DNA from: Paenibacillus hemerocallicola
GTDB taxonomy: Bacteria; Bacillota; Bacilli; Paenibacillales; NBRC-103111
Length of the DNA stretch: 43,071 bases
Assembly (NCBI RefSeq): GCF_006265175.1
Contig: NZ_VDCQ01000079.1
Coordinates: 1-43,071, forward strand
Reading direction: 5' to 3'
Shown here: positions 27,292-35,299 of the stretch, in pieces
Numbering within the stretch: position 1 is the first letter of the stretch
How the letters are laid out: each line of letters begins with the position of its first letter
The notes under the pieces: generated by a model
Told to the model about the DNA's origin: nothing
What the model saw: the letters and a program-made list of their open reading frames with translations, nothing else
Database searches by the model: none
Program-made: the position numbers and the translations under genes

Positions 27292-27762
27292 TTGAAAAAG
27301 GCAGCTATTGTGTTAACAACCATGGTCGTTCTGTTCTGTGCTCAGATTGGTAGCGCTTTCGCGGAAACCGTGCTCGACAAGACGGTTGACGAGTATATCG
27401 GCACCAAGTATAAGAGCGCTGGGACGACCACGAGCGGGTTCGACTGCTCCGGCTTCACGATGTTCATATTCAACAAGATTGGCATCGAGCTGCCCCACCA
27501 ATCGAAATCGCAAGCTACGAAAGGGTATTGGATCGACAAAAAAGATCTGAGACCCGGAGATCTGGTGTTCTTCAACACCGACGGCAAAGGCATTTCCCAC
27601 GTCGGCATCTATCTCGGCAACGACGAGTTCATTCACTCGGCAACCGACGATGGCGTTGTGAGGAACAATATGAACGAGAAGTACTACAAAACTCGTTATG
27701 TGTCCGCCCGCAGAGTCATCTGGGACGACCTCTACAACGAGCTGGTAGCGGAAGCGAAGTAA
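27292..27762 (+). CDS. Secreted NlpC/P60 family cell-wall hydrolase
   Basis: This 156-residue protein has a signal peptide with probable cleavage after SAFA (residue 24) and then only the NlpC/P60 domain, with nucleophile C52 (FDCSGF), H103 (ISHVGIYLG) and a third polar residue, probably H115 (EFIHSAT). Such enzymes cut D-glutamyl-meso-DAP bonds in peptidoglycan. There is no wall-binding repeat. It starts at TTG 27292 with GGAAGGAG 8 nt upstream. Expression is most likely lowered when c-di-AMP is high, through the riboswitch directly before it. Confidence 0.95.
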   Translation: MKKAAIVLTTMVVLFCAQIGSAFAETVLDKTVDEYIGTKYKSAGTTTSGFDCSGFTMFIFNKIGIELPHQSKSQATKGYWIDKKDLRPGDLVFFNTDGKGISHVGIYLGNDEFIHSATDDGVVRNNMNEKYYKTRYVSARRVIWDDLYNELVAEAK

Positions 27763-27777
27763 AGGCAACAACCCGGC

Positions 27778-27818
27778 ACAAGCCCGGCAAGCGCGGATAT
27801 CCGCCTTGCCGGGCTTGT
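27778..27818. terminator. Hairpin between convergent NlpC/P60 and enzyme I genes
   Basis: ACAAGCCCGGCAAG pairs perfectly with CTTGCCGGGCTTGT, with GCGG-ATAT-CCGC inside. The stem is very stable; T-tracts on either side are weak. Confidence 0.7.
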
Positions 27819-27852
27819 AATCTATTACACCGAGCCGCTTTGCGTCTGAAGT

Positions 27853-29562
27853 CTATAATCCCCGCTCCAGCAGCTCCCGTACTTGATGTCCGTCTTCCAG
27901 CCCGAGCGCCGCCAGGGCAAGCCCACACGCTTCCGCTTGGCGGATACCGCGAACGATTCTGCGGACGGCCGGCAGCGAAGGCGCGTTCATGCTCAATTCG
28001 TCCACGCCCAGTCCGACAAGAAGCGGCACGGCTGACGGATCTCCGGCCATTTCGCCGCAGACGCCGACACGCTTCCCGCGAGCGTGCGCCGATTCGACCA
28101 CGTGTCGGATGAGGCGAAGCACCGCCGGATGATAACTGTCATAGAGCGCGGAAATGTGCTCGTTCATCCGGTCCACCGCCAGCGTATATTGCGTCAAATC
28201 GTTCGTACCGATGCTGAAGAAGTCGGCTTCCTCCGCAAGCACGTCCGCCAGCAGCGCCGCAGACGGGATTTCGATCATGATTCCCGTCTCCCACCGCTCC
28301 GGTACCGCCGACCCTTCCCGGCGCAGGCCGGCGACAGCTTCCTCTACGGCAGCTTTGGCGCGGCGAAGCTCGGAGACAGTCGAGATCATCGGAAACAAAA
28401 TGCGCAACTGGCCGTCCGCCCCTGCCGCCCGAAGCATAGCGCGAAGCTGCGCGTCGAACAAATCGCGGCGGTCCAGGCATAGACGAATGGCTCGCCAGCC
28501 GAGAAACGGATTCGGTTCCGCGGGCAGGTTCAAATAGGGCAGCTCCTTGTCCCCTCCGATATCCAGCGTCCGGAGAACGACCGGACGGGCGCCCATGGCG
28601 GCGAAGACGGCTCCATATTGGCGCACCTGCTCCTCTTCGTCCGGCGCGCGGTCCCGGTTCATGTACATGAACTCGGTTCGGAACAAGCCGATTTCTTCGG
28701 CTCCGTTCGCGAGCGCGTTCCCGGCCTCCGCGGCGCTCCCGATGTTGGCCCCGAGCGCAATCGTACGGCCGTCCAACGTAACCGCCTCGGCGCCGGCCTG
28801 CTCCCGATCCGCCGCCACTCCCGCCTGCCATTCGGCTCTTTTCCGTTCATAGACGCCGAGCCGCTGCGGGGACGGATTCACCCATACGGCCCCCGAAGCC
28901 CCGTCTATGACGATCGTATCGCCGTCCGAGATGCTCTGCATGACCGCGCGGGCTCCTACGACCGCCGGAAGCCCCAGGCTTCGGGCCATAATCGCGGCAT
29001 GGGACGTTGCGCCGCCGGCTTCCGTGACGAAGCCTCGCACGAGCGGGGGCAGCTGGGCTGTATCCGAGGGCGTCAGCTCGTAAGCGATCAGGATGCACTC
29101 CTCCTCGATTCCGGCAAAGGGTGAGAGCCCGGCCCCGCCCAACTGCTCCAACAGCGCTTGGCCGAGATCGCGGAAATCCGCTGCCCGCTCCCGCATGTAG
29201 GCGTCATCCATGGCCTCGAATTCGTCGGCGAGCAGCCGGACCGCCGCCGTAACGGCCGCTTCCGCGCTGCGAGCCTCCTCCGATACGCTGCGGCGTATCT
29301 CCTCTTCCAGCTCCGGGTCGGACAAGATGGCCAGATGAGCGGCAAAGATGTCCGCCTCGCGTTCGCCCAGCTTTCGCTCCGTTTCGCAGCGCAGCCGCTG
29401 CAGCCGCTCCTTCGTCCGCCCGAGCGCCTCGTCGATGCGTATAAGCTCCCGTCCGATTTCCCCTTGCGGCACGGTTTCTCTCTTGACTACGGCGGCATTG
29501 CGGCTTAAGAGCAATGCGCGGCCGATCGCGATTCCCGACGCTCCCGGTATCCCCTGAATCAT
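27853..29562 (-). CDS. Phosphoenolpyruvate--protein phosphotransferase (dedicated PTS enzyme I)
   Basis: Enzyme I takes phosphate from PEP and gives it to HPr. The 569-residue protein has the HPr-binding helical domain, the phosphohistidine H188 (GGATSHAAIMARSLGLPAV), and the PEP-binding barrel with R295 (GLFRTEF), R331 (RTLDIGGDK), SIGTNDLTQYTLAVDR and C502 (VCGEMAGD). All catalytic residues are kept, so it should be active. It is the last gene of a ten-gene operon, 15 nt after its own HPr, and reads like a second, pathway-specific copy rather than the general ptsI beside ptsH. GGGAGG precedes the ATG. A stable hairpin follows at 27778-27818. Confidence 0.9.
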   Translation of the reverse strand: MIQGIPGASGIAIGRALLLSRNAAVVKRETVPQGEIGRELIRIDEALGRTKERLQRLRCETERKLGEREADIFAAHLAILSDPELEEEIRRSVSEEARSAEAAVTAAVRLLADEFEAMDDAYMRERAADFRDLGQALLEQLGGAGLSPFAGIEEECILIAYELTPSDTAQLPPLVRGFVTEAGGATSHAAIMARSLGLPAVVGARAVMQSISDGDTIVIDGASGAVWVNPSPQRLGVYERKRAEWQAGVAADREQAGAEAVTLDGRTIALGANIGSAAEAGNALANGAEEIGLFRTEFMYMNRDRAPDEEEQVRQYGAVFAAMGARPVVLRTLDIGGDKELPYLNLPAEPNPFLGWRAIRLCLDRRDLFDAQLRAMLRAAGADGQLRILFPMISTVSELRRAKAAVEEAVAGLRREGSAVPERWETGIMIEIPSAALLADVLAEEADFFSIGTNDLTQYTLAVDRMNEHISALYDSYHPAVLRLIRHVVESAHARGKRVGVCGEMAGDPSAVPLLVGLGVDELSMNAPSLPAVRRIVRGIRQAEACGLALAALGLEDGHQVRELLERGL

Positions 29563-29577
29563 CGCTCGATTCCTCCC

Positions 29578-29838
29578 TTAGCCGTCGATATGGGCCAGAA
29601 ACCCGGCAAGACTCTCAATAGCCTCGGCCTCATCCGCTCCGTCCGCCACGATGGTCACGCTGTCCCCTTGCTTCGCTCCGAGCCTCATCAGACCGATGAC
29701 CCGTTTGCCGTCCGCCTGCTTGTCTTTGAATTTGACCGTAACGACGGCTTCGAACTTGGCGGCCGTCTCGGCGAAAAAAGTTGCCGGACGGGCATGCAGC
29801 CCGCCCGCATTGCGCAATTCCAGTTCCCGGCTAATCAT
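29578..29838 (-). CDS. HPr family phosphocarrier protein lacking the regulatory serine
   Basis: The 86-residue protein carries the phosphorylated H15 in GGLHARPAT and the HPr fold. At position 46, where Gram-positive HPr has the HprK target serine (KSIMG), it has Arg (KRVIG), aligned without gaps. It therefore should carry phosphate but not take part in CcpA-HPr(Ser-P) catabolite control. AAGGGGGAG precedes the ATG. It sits 14 nt after the aldolase gene and before the enzyme I gene, so the pair forms a dedicated phosphate relay for this operon. Confidence 0.92.
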   Translation of the reverse strand: MISRELELRNAGGLHARPATFFAETAAKFEAVVTVKFKDKQADGKRVIGLMRLGAKQGDSVTIVADGADEAEAIESLAGFLAHIDG

Positions 29839-29852
29839 GATGCAGCTCCCCC

Positions 29853-30584
29853 TTAATCGATCCAGTCGCTCAACTGATCCAGCAACTGCTCCACATCACC
29901 GATGCGGGTCAGACCGGTAGCCGGATCTACGATAGATGTATAGATGTGCGGAATGATGCGCTGCGCCCCGTTCTCCGCGCATACTTGCACGATTCGGGCC
30001 ACATTCGACGGCTCGATGCCTCCCGTAGGCTCGAACATCGTAATGCCTTGAGCAACCGCCGCCTTAACCATCGCGGCGACTTCGTCGAGACGCTTCGCGC
30101 CCTCGATCGGAAACAGTTTGACCGAATGTACGCCGATGTCGGCCAGCATAGCCGCAGCCGCCTCGCAGGACAAGGCTTCCTTGAACGCCCGGCTCGCCGC
30201 TCCCGTCGTTACGATCACTTTACCCGGCTCCCCGGCCGGTTGAACCAAGGCATTGACGAGCGTGCCGGACGAACCGGCTTGCTTCAGCGCCCCGATCGTA
30301 TAGCCTGCTGCCGGAAATACTTGATTGACGTGAACGGGCTTCGTCCGTACGGCTACTTGAACGACCTTCTCCCATTGGGTCGGGTCTCCCGCGCCCAGCC
30401 CGACGGACACTTGCACACCGGCCGCCTGGAACGCCTCGACCCTCTCGACTGCCGCGTCTACGGTCGCAAACTCTTTAACCATCACGCCGACCATGACGTT
30501 TCCCCGGGCAGCTTCCGTTATTAGCTTGGCATTGTCCAAATCTTTGGCAAGTACGTTCAATCCTACTGCTGGCTTGCGGCTCAT
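29853..30584 (-). CDS. dgaF: DgaF-like 2-dehydro-3-deoxyphosphogluconate (KDGP) aldolase
   Basis: This 243-residue protein fits the KDGP aldolase family of the EF_0839 type. DgaF in Salmonella splits 2-keto-3-deoxygluconate 6-phosphate into pyruvate and glyceraldehyde 3-phosphate. The likely Schiff-base lysine is K156 in SVKLFPIEGAKRL, and a phosphate-binding Gly-rich segment (MFEPTGGIEPSN) follows. Its ATG overlaps the dgaE stop by 4 nt (ATGA), with GAAGGGGAG in the end of dgaE, so the two are coupled. It serves the next step after DgaE. Confidence 0.88.
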   Translation of the reverse strand: MSRKPAVGLNVLAKDLDNAKLITEAARGNVMVGVMVKEFATVDAAVERVEAFQAAGVQVSVGLGAGDPTQWEKVVQVAVRTKPVHVNQVFPAAGYTIGALKQAGSSGTLVNALVQPAGEPGKVIVTTGAASRAFKEALSCEAAAAMLADIGVHSVKLFPIEGAKRLDEVAAMVKAAVAQGITMFEPTGGIEPSNVARIVQVCAENGAQRIIPHIYTSIVDPATGLTRIGDVEQLLDQLSDWID

Positions 30585-31693
30585 ATGGAACTCCCCTTCG
30601 AAATAATGTCACGGATACGGTCCGCGATCAGCTGCTCCTGATTCGGCAGCAGCGGACGCGGATCGATGAAAATAATGCCGACGTTCGAATAATGATTGCG
30701 CGTATAAATGGCCGGATCTCCGGACTGCAGCCGTTTGATCAGCTGCTTGGCGTCCATGCCGGCGGTAGCGGGATCGATTTCCAGCTTGGCACGGTAAATG
30801 TCCCGTCCCGACTCGTCCTGGGAAATGCCCCCTTTGACCCCCGGGACGCCCTCCAGCAATTGCAGGAACCGCTCCATCCGCGCTTTCTGCTCGCCGCCCG
30901 TTTCTTCCTTGGCGCCATACCGCGCCAGAGCGGTCAGCAGGCCGACAACGCCTTCCTTGCCTACCTTCATGGCCCGGCCGATCCCTTTGTACTGCGCACG
31001 GCAAGCTTCGATCAAATCTTTGCGCCCGCAAATAAAGCCCGACGTCGGACCTTCCAGCGCCTTGCCGCCGCTGTAGCAGACGAGATCGGCGCCGAGCGCG
31101 ATATATTTGCGCATATCCTCTTCCGCCGCCGCGTCCACGATGAGCGGTATTCCTTTGGCAGCCGCGATTTCCTTCATAGCCTCCAGCGACTGCACGCCCT
31201 TCTGGACCGCATGATGCGATTGGATAAACAGCAGCGCCGCGGTGCGGTCGTTGACCGCTTCGGTCAGATGCGCTTTCTCCGTATGGTTGGCGTGGCCGAC
31301 CTCCACGGGGTTGCCGCCTCCCAGCGCGATCATCTGAGTGACGGAAGCGCCGAAGTGGACGGAGTGGCCTTTCTGCAGCACGATCTCGTCGGGCACGCCG
31401 GCAGGACGAGGCAGCCGCTCGATAAGCGATAAATTCGTTCCGGCAATCACCGCAGCCGTCGCGATGGCGATCCCCGCAGCCGCGCCCGTCGTCGGACAGC
31501 CGTCCTCGGCCCCGGTCGCTTTGGCGATTTCGCGGCCGGCCGCGACCAGCAGCTCGTCGATCTCCACGTAATCCTGCGCCGCTTCGGATACTGCCCGGGC
31601 TACCTCGGGGTGGACCGCGCTTGCGCCGAGCGCCGTCATTTTGCCGCTGGCGTTGACGACTTGCTTCAAGCCGAATTTGCTGAATACGTTCAT
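30581..31693 (-). CDS. dgaE: DgaE-like D-glucosaminate-6-phosphate ammonia-lyase
   Basis: This 370-residue PLP enzyme belongs to the SelA-related branch. The probable PLP lysine is K211 (CYSGGKALEGPTSG), and it opens FSKFGLKQVVNASGKMTALGAS as in DgaE-type enzymes. DgaE turns D-glucosaminate 6-phosphate into KDGP and ammonia. Family precedent gives the reaction; the true substrate of this copy is inferred. AAGGCGGTG precedes the ATG at 31693. It follows a 243-nt gap with alternative hairpins and is coupled to dgaF. Confidence 0.88.
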   Translation of the reverse strand: MNVFSKFGLKQVVNASGKMTALGASAVHPEVARAVSEAAQDYVEIDELLVAAGREIAKATGAEDGCPTTGAAAGIAIATAAVIAGTNLSLIERLPRPAGVPDEIVLQKGHSVHFGASVTQMIALGGGNPVEVGHANHTEKAHLTEAVNDRTAALLFIQSHHAVQKGVQSLEAMKEIAAAKGIPLIVDAAAEEDMRKYIALGADLVCYSGGKALEGPTSGFICGRKDLIEACRAQYKGIGRAMKVGKEGVVGLLTALARYGAKEETGGEQKARMERFLQLLEGVPGVKGGISQDESGRDIYRAKLEIDPATAGMDAKQLIKRLQSGDPAIYTRNHYSNVGIIFIDPRPLLPNQEQLIADRIRDIISKGSSI

Positions 31694-31775
31694 ATGGACA
31701 CCGCCTTTATGGTTGTTTAAACCGGTGAAGAGGTACGGAGAATAAGTCAGCCAAGAGATGGAGCGGTTAAGACTG

Positions 31776-31853
31776 GAAGCGGGAATAAGCGCTTCAGCCT
31801 CCCGTTGAAATCAGGTTCCCTTGAATAGACCGTGCGGTGGGAGGCTGATTTCA
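31776..31853 (-). promoter_or_regulatory. Leader with competing hairpins before dgaE
   Basis: On the minus strand TGAAATCAGCCTCCC (31839-31853) can pair either through TGAAATCAG with CTGATTTCA (31806-31814) or through CAGCCTCCC with GGGAGGCTG (31795-31803); the two share the CAG. A further GAAGCG/CGCTTC hairpin (31776-31795) overlaps the second. This 243-nt gap (31694-31936) is the only long one in the operon and has no gene. Confidence 0.5.
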
Positions 31854-31936
31854 AATGAGGCCCGTAAACTTTCCGCTGCATCTTTCCCACCCCCATCTGC
31901 ATTTCAATCATCTCTTAGGATTTATTCATCCATCTT

Positions 31937-32587
31937 CTACGCGACCGGAAAAATCGTTCCGAGGACCATCGCCCCGACAATGGCGCCGGCGGCGACCGGC
32001 CGATCCCATAAATAGAACAGGATCGCTCCGGCGAGAGCGCCGAGGCCGATCGGGATCGATACCGTCAGAGCCGAGGCTACGACGAGCGGCCCGAGAAATC
32101 TCGCCGCCGAATTGCCCGCCCCTATAATGATATCGGAGCCGTACGTCGAGGCCGCGGGAACCGCATCGGGTCGCTGCGACCTCGCCCGCAGCCAGAGCAC
32201 GGCCGCGCCTACCGCGTACCCGAGGAGCGCGCCCGTCAGCAGGGCTAGCGGGAAAGAAGCGAGCGGCGCCGTAACGCCTGCGCCGAGCAGCAGCGCAGGT
32301 ATGCCGATCCCGATACCGGTCTGCATGCCGCCCCCGATATCGAGGACGCCGGTCAGAGAGCCCTCGAACACGCGGGCCAGCATGAAGCTGATCCCGTATG
32401 CCGCGGCCGCGCCATATCCGCCGCCATGCAGCGCGGCCGTAAGCATGGCCACTACCGACAATTCGTTGAACACGCCCGTGTGGGCCGTATAGTACAAATG
32501 CGTGCCGGCGAATACTCCGGCGGCCATAATGGCCGTAAATAACGGAAACGCCCGATTGGAATACCAGAACCCGGATTTGTTCTCCAT
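31937..32587 (-). CDS. DUF4310 family membrane protein
   Basis: This 216-residue protein has about six membrane segments (for example PLFTAIMAAGVFAGTHLYY, FPLALLTGALLGYAVGAAVL, and a C-terminal GALAGAILFYLW...AIVGAMVLGTIF). It matches the DUF4310 family, the EF_0832 component of a conserved locus. I infer that it is one of two membrane subunits of the uptake system. Its ATG shares one base with the DUF4311 stop (TAATG). GGAGGGGG lies upstream. Confidence 0.85.
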   Translation of the reverse strand: MENKSGFWYSNRAFPLFTAIMAAGVFAGTHLYYTAHTGVFNELSVVAMLTAALHGGGYGAAAAYGISFMLARVFEGSLTGVLDIGGGMQTGIGIGIPALLLGAGVTAPLASFPLALLTGALLGYAVGAAVLWLRARSQRPDAVPAASTYGSDIIIGAGNSAARFLGPLVVASALTVSIPIGLGALAGAILFYLWDRPVAAGAIVGAMVLGTIFPVA

Positions 32588-33378
32588 TACCGCCCGCCCC
32601 CTCCGGTTCCGAAAAAGTCGTGAACGCCGATCAGCCAGGAAGGCGCGCTTGCATCCATATCACGCAGCAGCTGCAGATCGGTTTCCCTAGCAAATCCTAC
32701 GGCCGCTAACGCTGCAAGGATGAAGGCTACCCATGCGATCGTCGCGCGGTTCCATCCGATGTCCTCCACCCGTTTGCCGATAAAAATGCCCAGCATAATG
32801 CCGGGAACGGCGTTGCCCAGCACAAAATGCGATATTCCTCCGAGAGCGGTTCCCCATATGCCGGTCCGCTTGCCCGCGTCCATGGCCGCCAGCCAGAAGA
32901 TGGCCGGCATGACCGGATGGACGAACCATTTCGCGGCCGGGATGAGCACCGCGGCGGCGGCAGCCTTGGTCGACTCCGGCATCATCCAGAAGGCCCCGTT
33001 CAGCAGAGCGACGACGGCCATGCCCAGCAGCGCTCCGAGCAGTGCCATGCGGCGGGGGTGATAGAGCGCCTCCTCGGGCGCGCTTCGCCGTTTGAACAAA
33101 ATGGCCGCGGCCCAGTTCGGAACGATCCGGCTGGTCACATCCTGGGTAAGCACTCCGGTTCCGAGCGCGGTCAGCAGTGACGACCATAAATATTGGGTCC
33201 CGTACTTCGCATGGGCCCGCGGATCGTTCTCGCAGGCGCCGAGCTCGCCCATGACCCGAAACGCCCCCATCCCCTGCACGTCCGGAACATGGAACATGCG
33301 GGCGATGCCCGCGCCGACGCCGAAGCCGGCGAGCGCCCCTACGGCCATCGATTTCAGCATAAAAAGAACGAATTCCAT
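32587..33378 (-). CDS. DUF4311 family membrane protein
   Basis: This 263-residue protein has several membrane segments (LKSMAVGALAGFGVGAGIA, MALLGALLGMAVVALLNGAFW, ALGGISHFVLGNAVPGIMLG, IAWVAFILAALAAVGFA). It fits DUF4311 (EF_0833 type). With DUF4310 it probably forms the membrane part of a carrier; no transporter family with known mechanism is evident. The ATG at 33378 has only a distant AAGGGG, so translation may depend on coupling to the SFCGS gene, 9 nt upstream. Confidence 0.85.
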   Translation of the reverse strand: MEFVLFMLKSMAVGALAGFGVGAGIARMFHVPDVQGMGAFRVMGELGACENDPRAHAKYGTQYLWSSLLTALGTGVLTQDVTSRIVPNWAAAILFKRRSAPEEALYHPRRMALLGALLGMAVVALLNGAFWMMPESTKAAAAAVLIPAAKWFVHPVMPAIFWLAAMDAGKRTGIWGTALGGISHFVLGNAVPGIMLGIFIGKRVEDIGWNRATIAWVAFILAALAAVGFARETDLQLLRDMDASAPSWLIGVHDFFGTGGGGR

Positions 33379-33387
33379 CGCGAGGCT

Positions 33388-33756
33388 TCAACCCCTTTTG
33401 GCTTGAATGAACTGTTCCGTCAGACGGCGTCCCAGCTCCTCCGTATCCATGAATCCGTACCCGAGCACCTTCTTGCCGTCCCGGATGGCGGTCAAGCCTT
33501 GCTCGACCGAACGAAGACTGTAGGCGGCCGGGTATTTGTACTTCGTCTGGGCCGTAATCGCGCCGGCTCCTCCGCTGCCGCAGAACGAGATGCCGAAATC
33601 GGCATTTTCCTTGTTCATCACGTCGCCAAGCTTCATATCCGCGCCTACCCCGGGGATGACGATGGCGATGCCGCCGGCGGCCTCCACGCCTTTGGCTACG
33701 TTTTGCCCTTTGCCGAGCCGATCGCCGATAACGACTTTCACTTGTTGATGTTCCAT
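33388..33756 (-). CDS. Glycine-rich SFCGS family protein (possible EIIB-like subunit)
   Basis: This 122-residue soluble protein has the family signature SFCGSGGAGA with one Cys (about residue 59), after a Rossmann-like start (VKVVIGDRLGKGQNVAKGV) and before KVLGYGFMDTEELGRRL. It matches the EF_0830-type family of unknown function. A single Cys in a Gly-rich loop after a beta strand recalls the phosphocysteine loop of PTS EIIB proteins, and its operon has HPr and enzyme I. The EIIB role is an inference. GGAGGAG precedes the ATG at 33756. Confidence 0.85.
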   Translation of the reverse strand: MEHQQVKVVIGDRLGKGQNVAKGVEAAGGIAIVIPGVGADMKLGDVMNKENADFGISFCGSGGAGAITAQTKYKYPAAYSLRSVEQGLTAIRDGKKVLGYGFMDTEELGRRLTEQFIQAKRG

Positions 33757-33800
33757 AATGGTTTCTCCTCCGTTATAGGTTCTTGTGTGCGAATGTCGCG

Positions 33801-34163
33801 TTACTCCTCCATGGCCGCTTCGAAATGTACGGCGAGCAGCAGCGCCTCCGTGCTGTTCCAGGCGTAGTTGCGCTCTGCGGCAATCGGCTCCAGTATGTCC
33901 CGGCTAAGCGTCAGCGCTTTCGAGGACACTTGCTCGAGCGTGTCCGCCTCCACTTCCGGCAGCGCTTCGCCGCTTTCACCCCGTCTAAGCGCCGCCAGCA
34001 TATGCGTACCGAGCCCAAGATGCTGCTCAGGCGTAAAGGTCAAGCCCGCCGCGCCCGCCGATTCCAGAATCGTTTCCAGCCAACCGGCCACCAGTCGTCG
34101 CTCGCTTTCATCGGCCAGCAGCTGTGCCGTTACTTGCCCGATCGTCTCCTTGTCTACCCGCAT
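33801..34163 (-). CDS. Small stand-alone PRD domain protein (EF_0829 type)
   Basis: This 120-residue all-helical protein looks like a single PTS regulation domain, with a His in GLGTHMLAALRRG (about residue 53) and another near the C-terminus (LLAVHFEAAMEE). PRDs are phosphorylated on histidine by HPr or EIIB and normally sit in antiterminators; here there is no RNA- or DNA-binding part. It matches the place of the EF_0829-type PRD protein next to SFCGS. Its ATG overlaps the end of the amidohydrolase gene by 10 nt, with GGGGGAG upstream. Confidence 0.8.
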   Translation of the reverse strand: MRVDKETIGQVTAQLLADESERRLVAGWLETILESAGAAGLTFTPEQHLGLGTHMLAALRRGESGEALPEVEADTLEQVSSKALTLSRDILEPIAAERNYAWNSTEALLLAVHFEAAMEE

Positions 34164-35299
34164 CGGTGCAGCTCTCCCCCTTTAATCGTCCACTCCGGCT
34201 CGATAACCTGCGTGCCGGCCAGCCGTTCCCCTTCCGCGTCGACGAACTCCGTCTCCGCCTCTTTCACCCGTGCAATCGTTATGTCGGCTATCGTTCCGGT
34301 CCGCAAAGTGCCCAACTGTTCCCCGCGTCCCGCGATCTGCGCGGGCAGGCTCGTCGCCGCTCCGATGATATCGTCGAGCCCGATACCGAGAGCGAGCAGC
34401 TTCGACATAGTAACCGCCAAGCTGTATACCGGCCCGTCCTCGCAATTTTGCCGGTAAATGTCGGTACTTACCGTGTATCGTCCTATACGCGCCTCCAGAG
34501 CGCGCCGCATCGTCTTGAAGCTGAAGCTGGCGCTTCCGTGCCCGATGTCCAAGCGGACGCCTCTCGCGAGCGCGGCCACCCCTTCGGGAATGATCCGCCC
34601 GTCGGCATCGAACAATCCGCCCGCCTTGCCGTGAAATGCGTGGGTAACGACATCCCCCGCCGTTAGCAAGTCCAGAACCTCGCCGAGGCGCGGAGGCGCG
34701 TTGCCGATGTGCACCATGACGGGTACGTTCGCCGTCCGGGCCGCAGCCTTGGCGATTTCGAGCGGCCGGATGCCGTTCTCTTTGACGACAGAACCGCTCA
34801 TTCTTGCTTTGATCCCGATGATGGACGGCTCTGCCCGCACAAGCTCGACCGTTTGCTCGACCTTTAGCCGCGACAAGTCGGCAAGCTCTGCCCTTCCTTC
34901 GCAAAGCCCCTGCTCGGCGATATTGAGCCAAGCGAGCACTTCCGTACGGCTCGCCGCTATAACTTCCTCGGCGAATCGGCCAAAGTAGGCCGTCCCCGTA
35001 CTTCCCGCGTCCGCCAGTGTCGTCACGCCTTGCCGGATGCCGACCCTATCCGCCTCCACGCCCAGTACGGCCCGCTCGGGAAACAAGTGTGCGTGCAAAT
35101 CGATCCAGCCCGGCGTGACGATGCAGCCACAGGCATCGATCTCCAGCTCCTGCTCCGTCCCGTCGCCTGCCGGCAGCGTGCCCGGGGCATACACGCCTTC
35201 CATAAGCCCGCCGCGGACCCGTACATCGTAACTCCCGTTCAAGCCGAGCGACGGGTCGATCACGGTTCCGTTCCGGATAACGAGTGTTTTGCTGTTCAT
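34154..35299 (-). CDS. Amidohydrolase/deacetylase family metallohydrolase (EF_0837 type)
   Basis: This 381-residue TIM-barrel metallohydrolase has metal ligands H69 and H71 (WIDLHAHLF), probable bridging K164 (GIKARMS), H197 (MVHIGN) and H220 (VVTHAFHG), with the last Asp probably in LDIGHGSASF. It follows the dihydroorotase/deacetylase pattern. In this operon it may remove an acyl group from the imported amino-sugar acid before DgaE acts; that is inferred. The ATG at 35299 has AGGGGAGGGGGG upstream and overlaps the regulator stop by 4 nt (ATGA). Confidence 0.88.
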   Translation of the reverse strand: MNSKTLVIRNGTVIDPSLGLNGSYDVRVRGGLMEGVYAPGTLPAGDGTEQELEIDACGCIVTPGWIDLHAHLFPERAVLGVEADRVGIRQGVTTLADAGSTGTAYFGRFAEEVIAASRTEVLAWLNIAEQGLCEGRAELADLSRLKVEQTVELVRAEPSIIGIKARMSGSVVKENGIRPLEIAKAAARTANVPVMVHIGNAPPRLGEVLDLLTAGDVVTHAFHGKAGGLFDADGRIIPEGVAALARGVRLDIGHGSASFSFKTMRRALEARIGRYTVSTDIYRQNCEDGPVYSLAVTMSKLLALGIGLDDIIGAATSLPAQIAGRGEQLGTLRTGTIADITIARVKEAETEFVDAEGERLAGTQVIEPEWTIKGGELHRCG

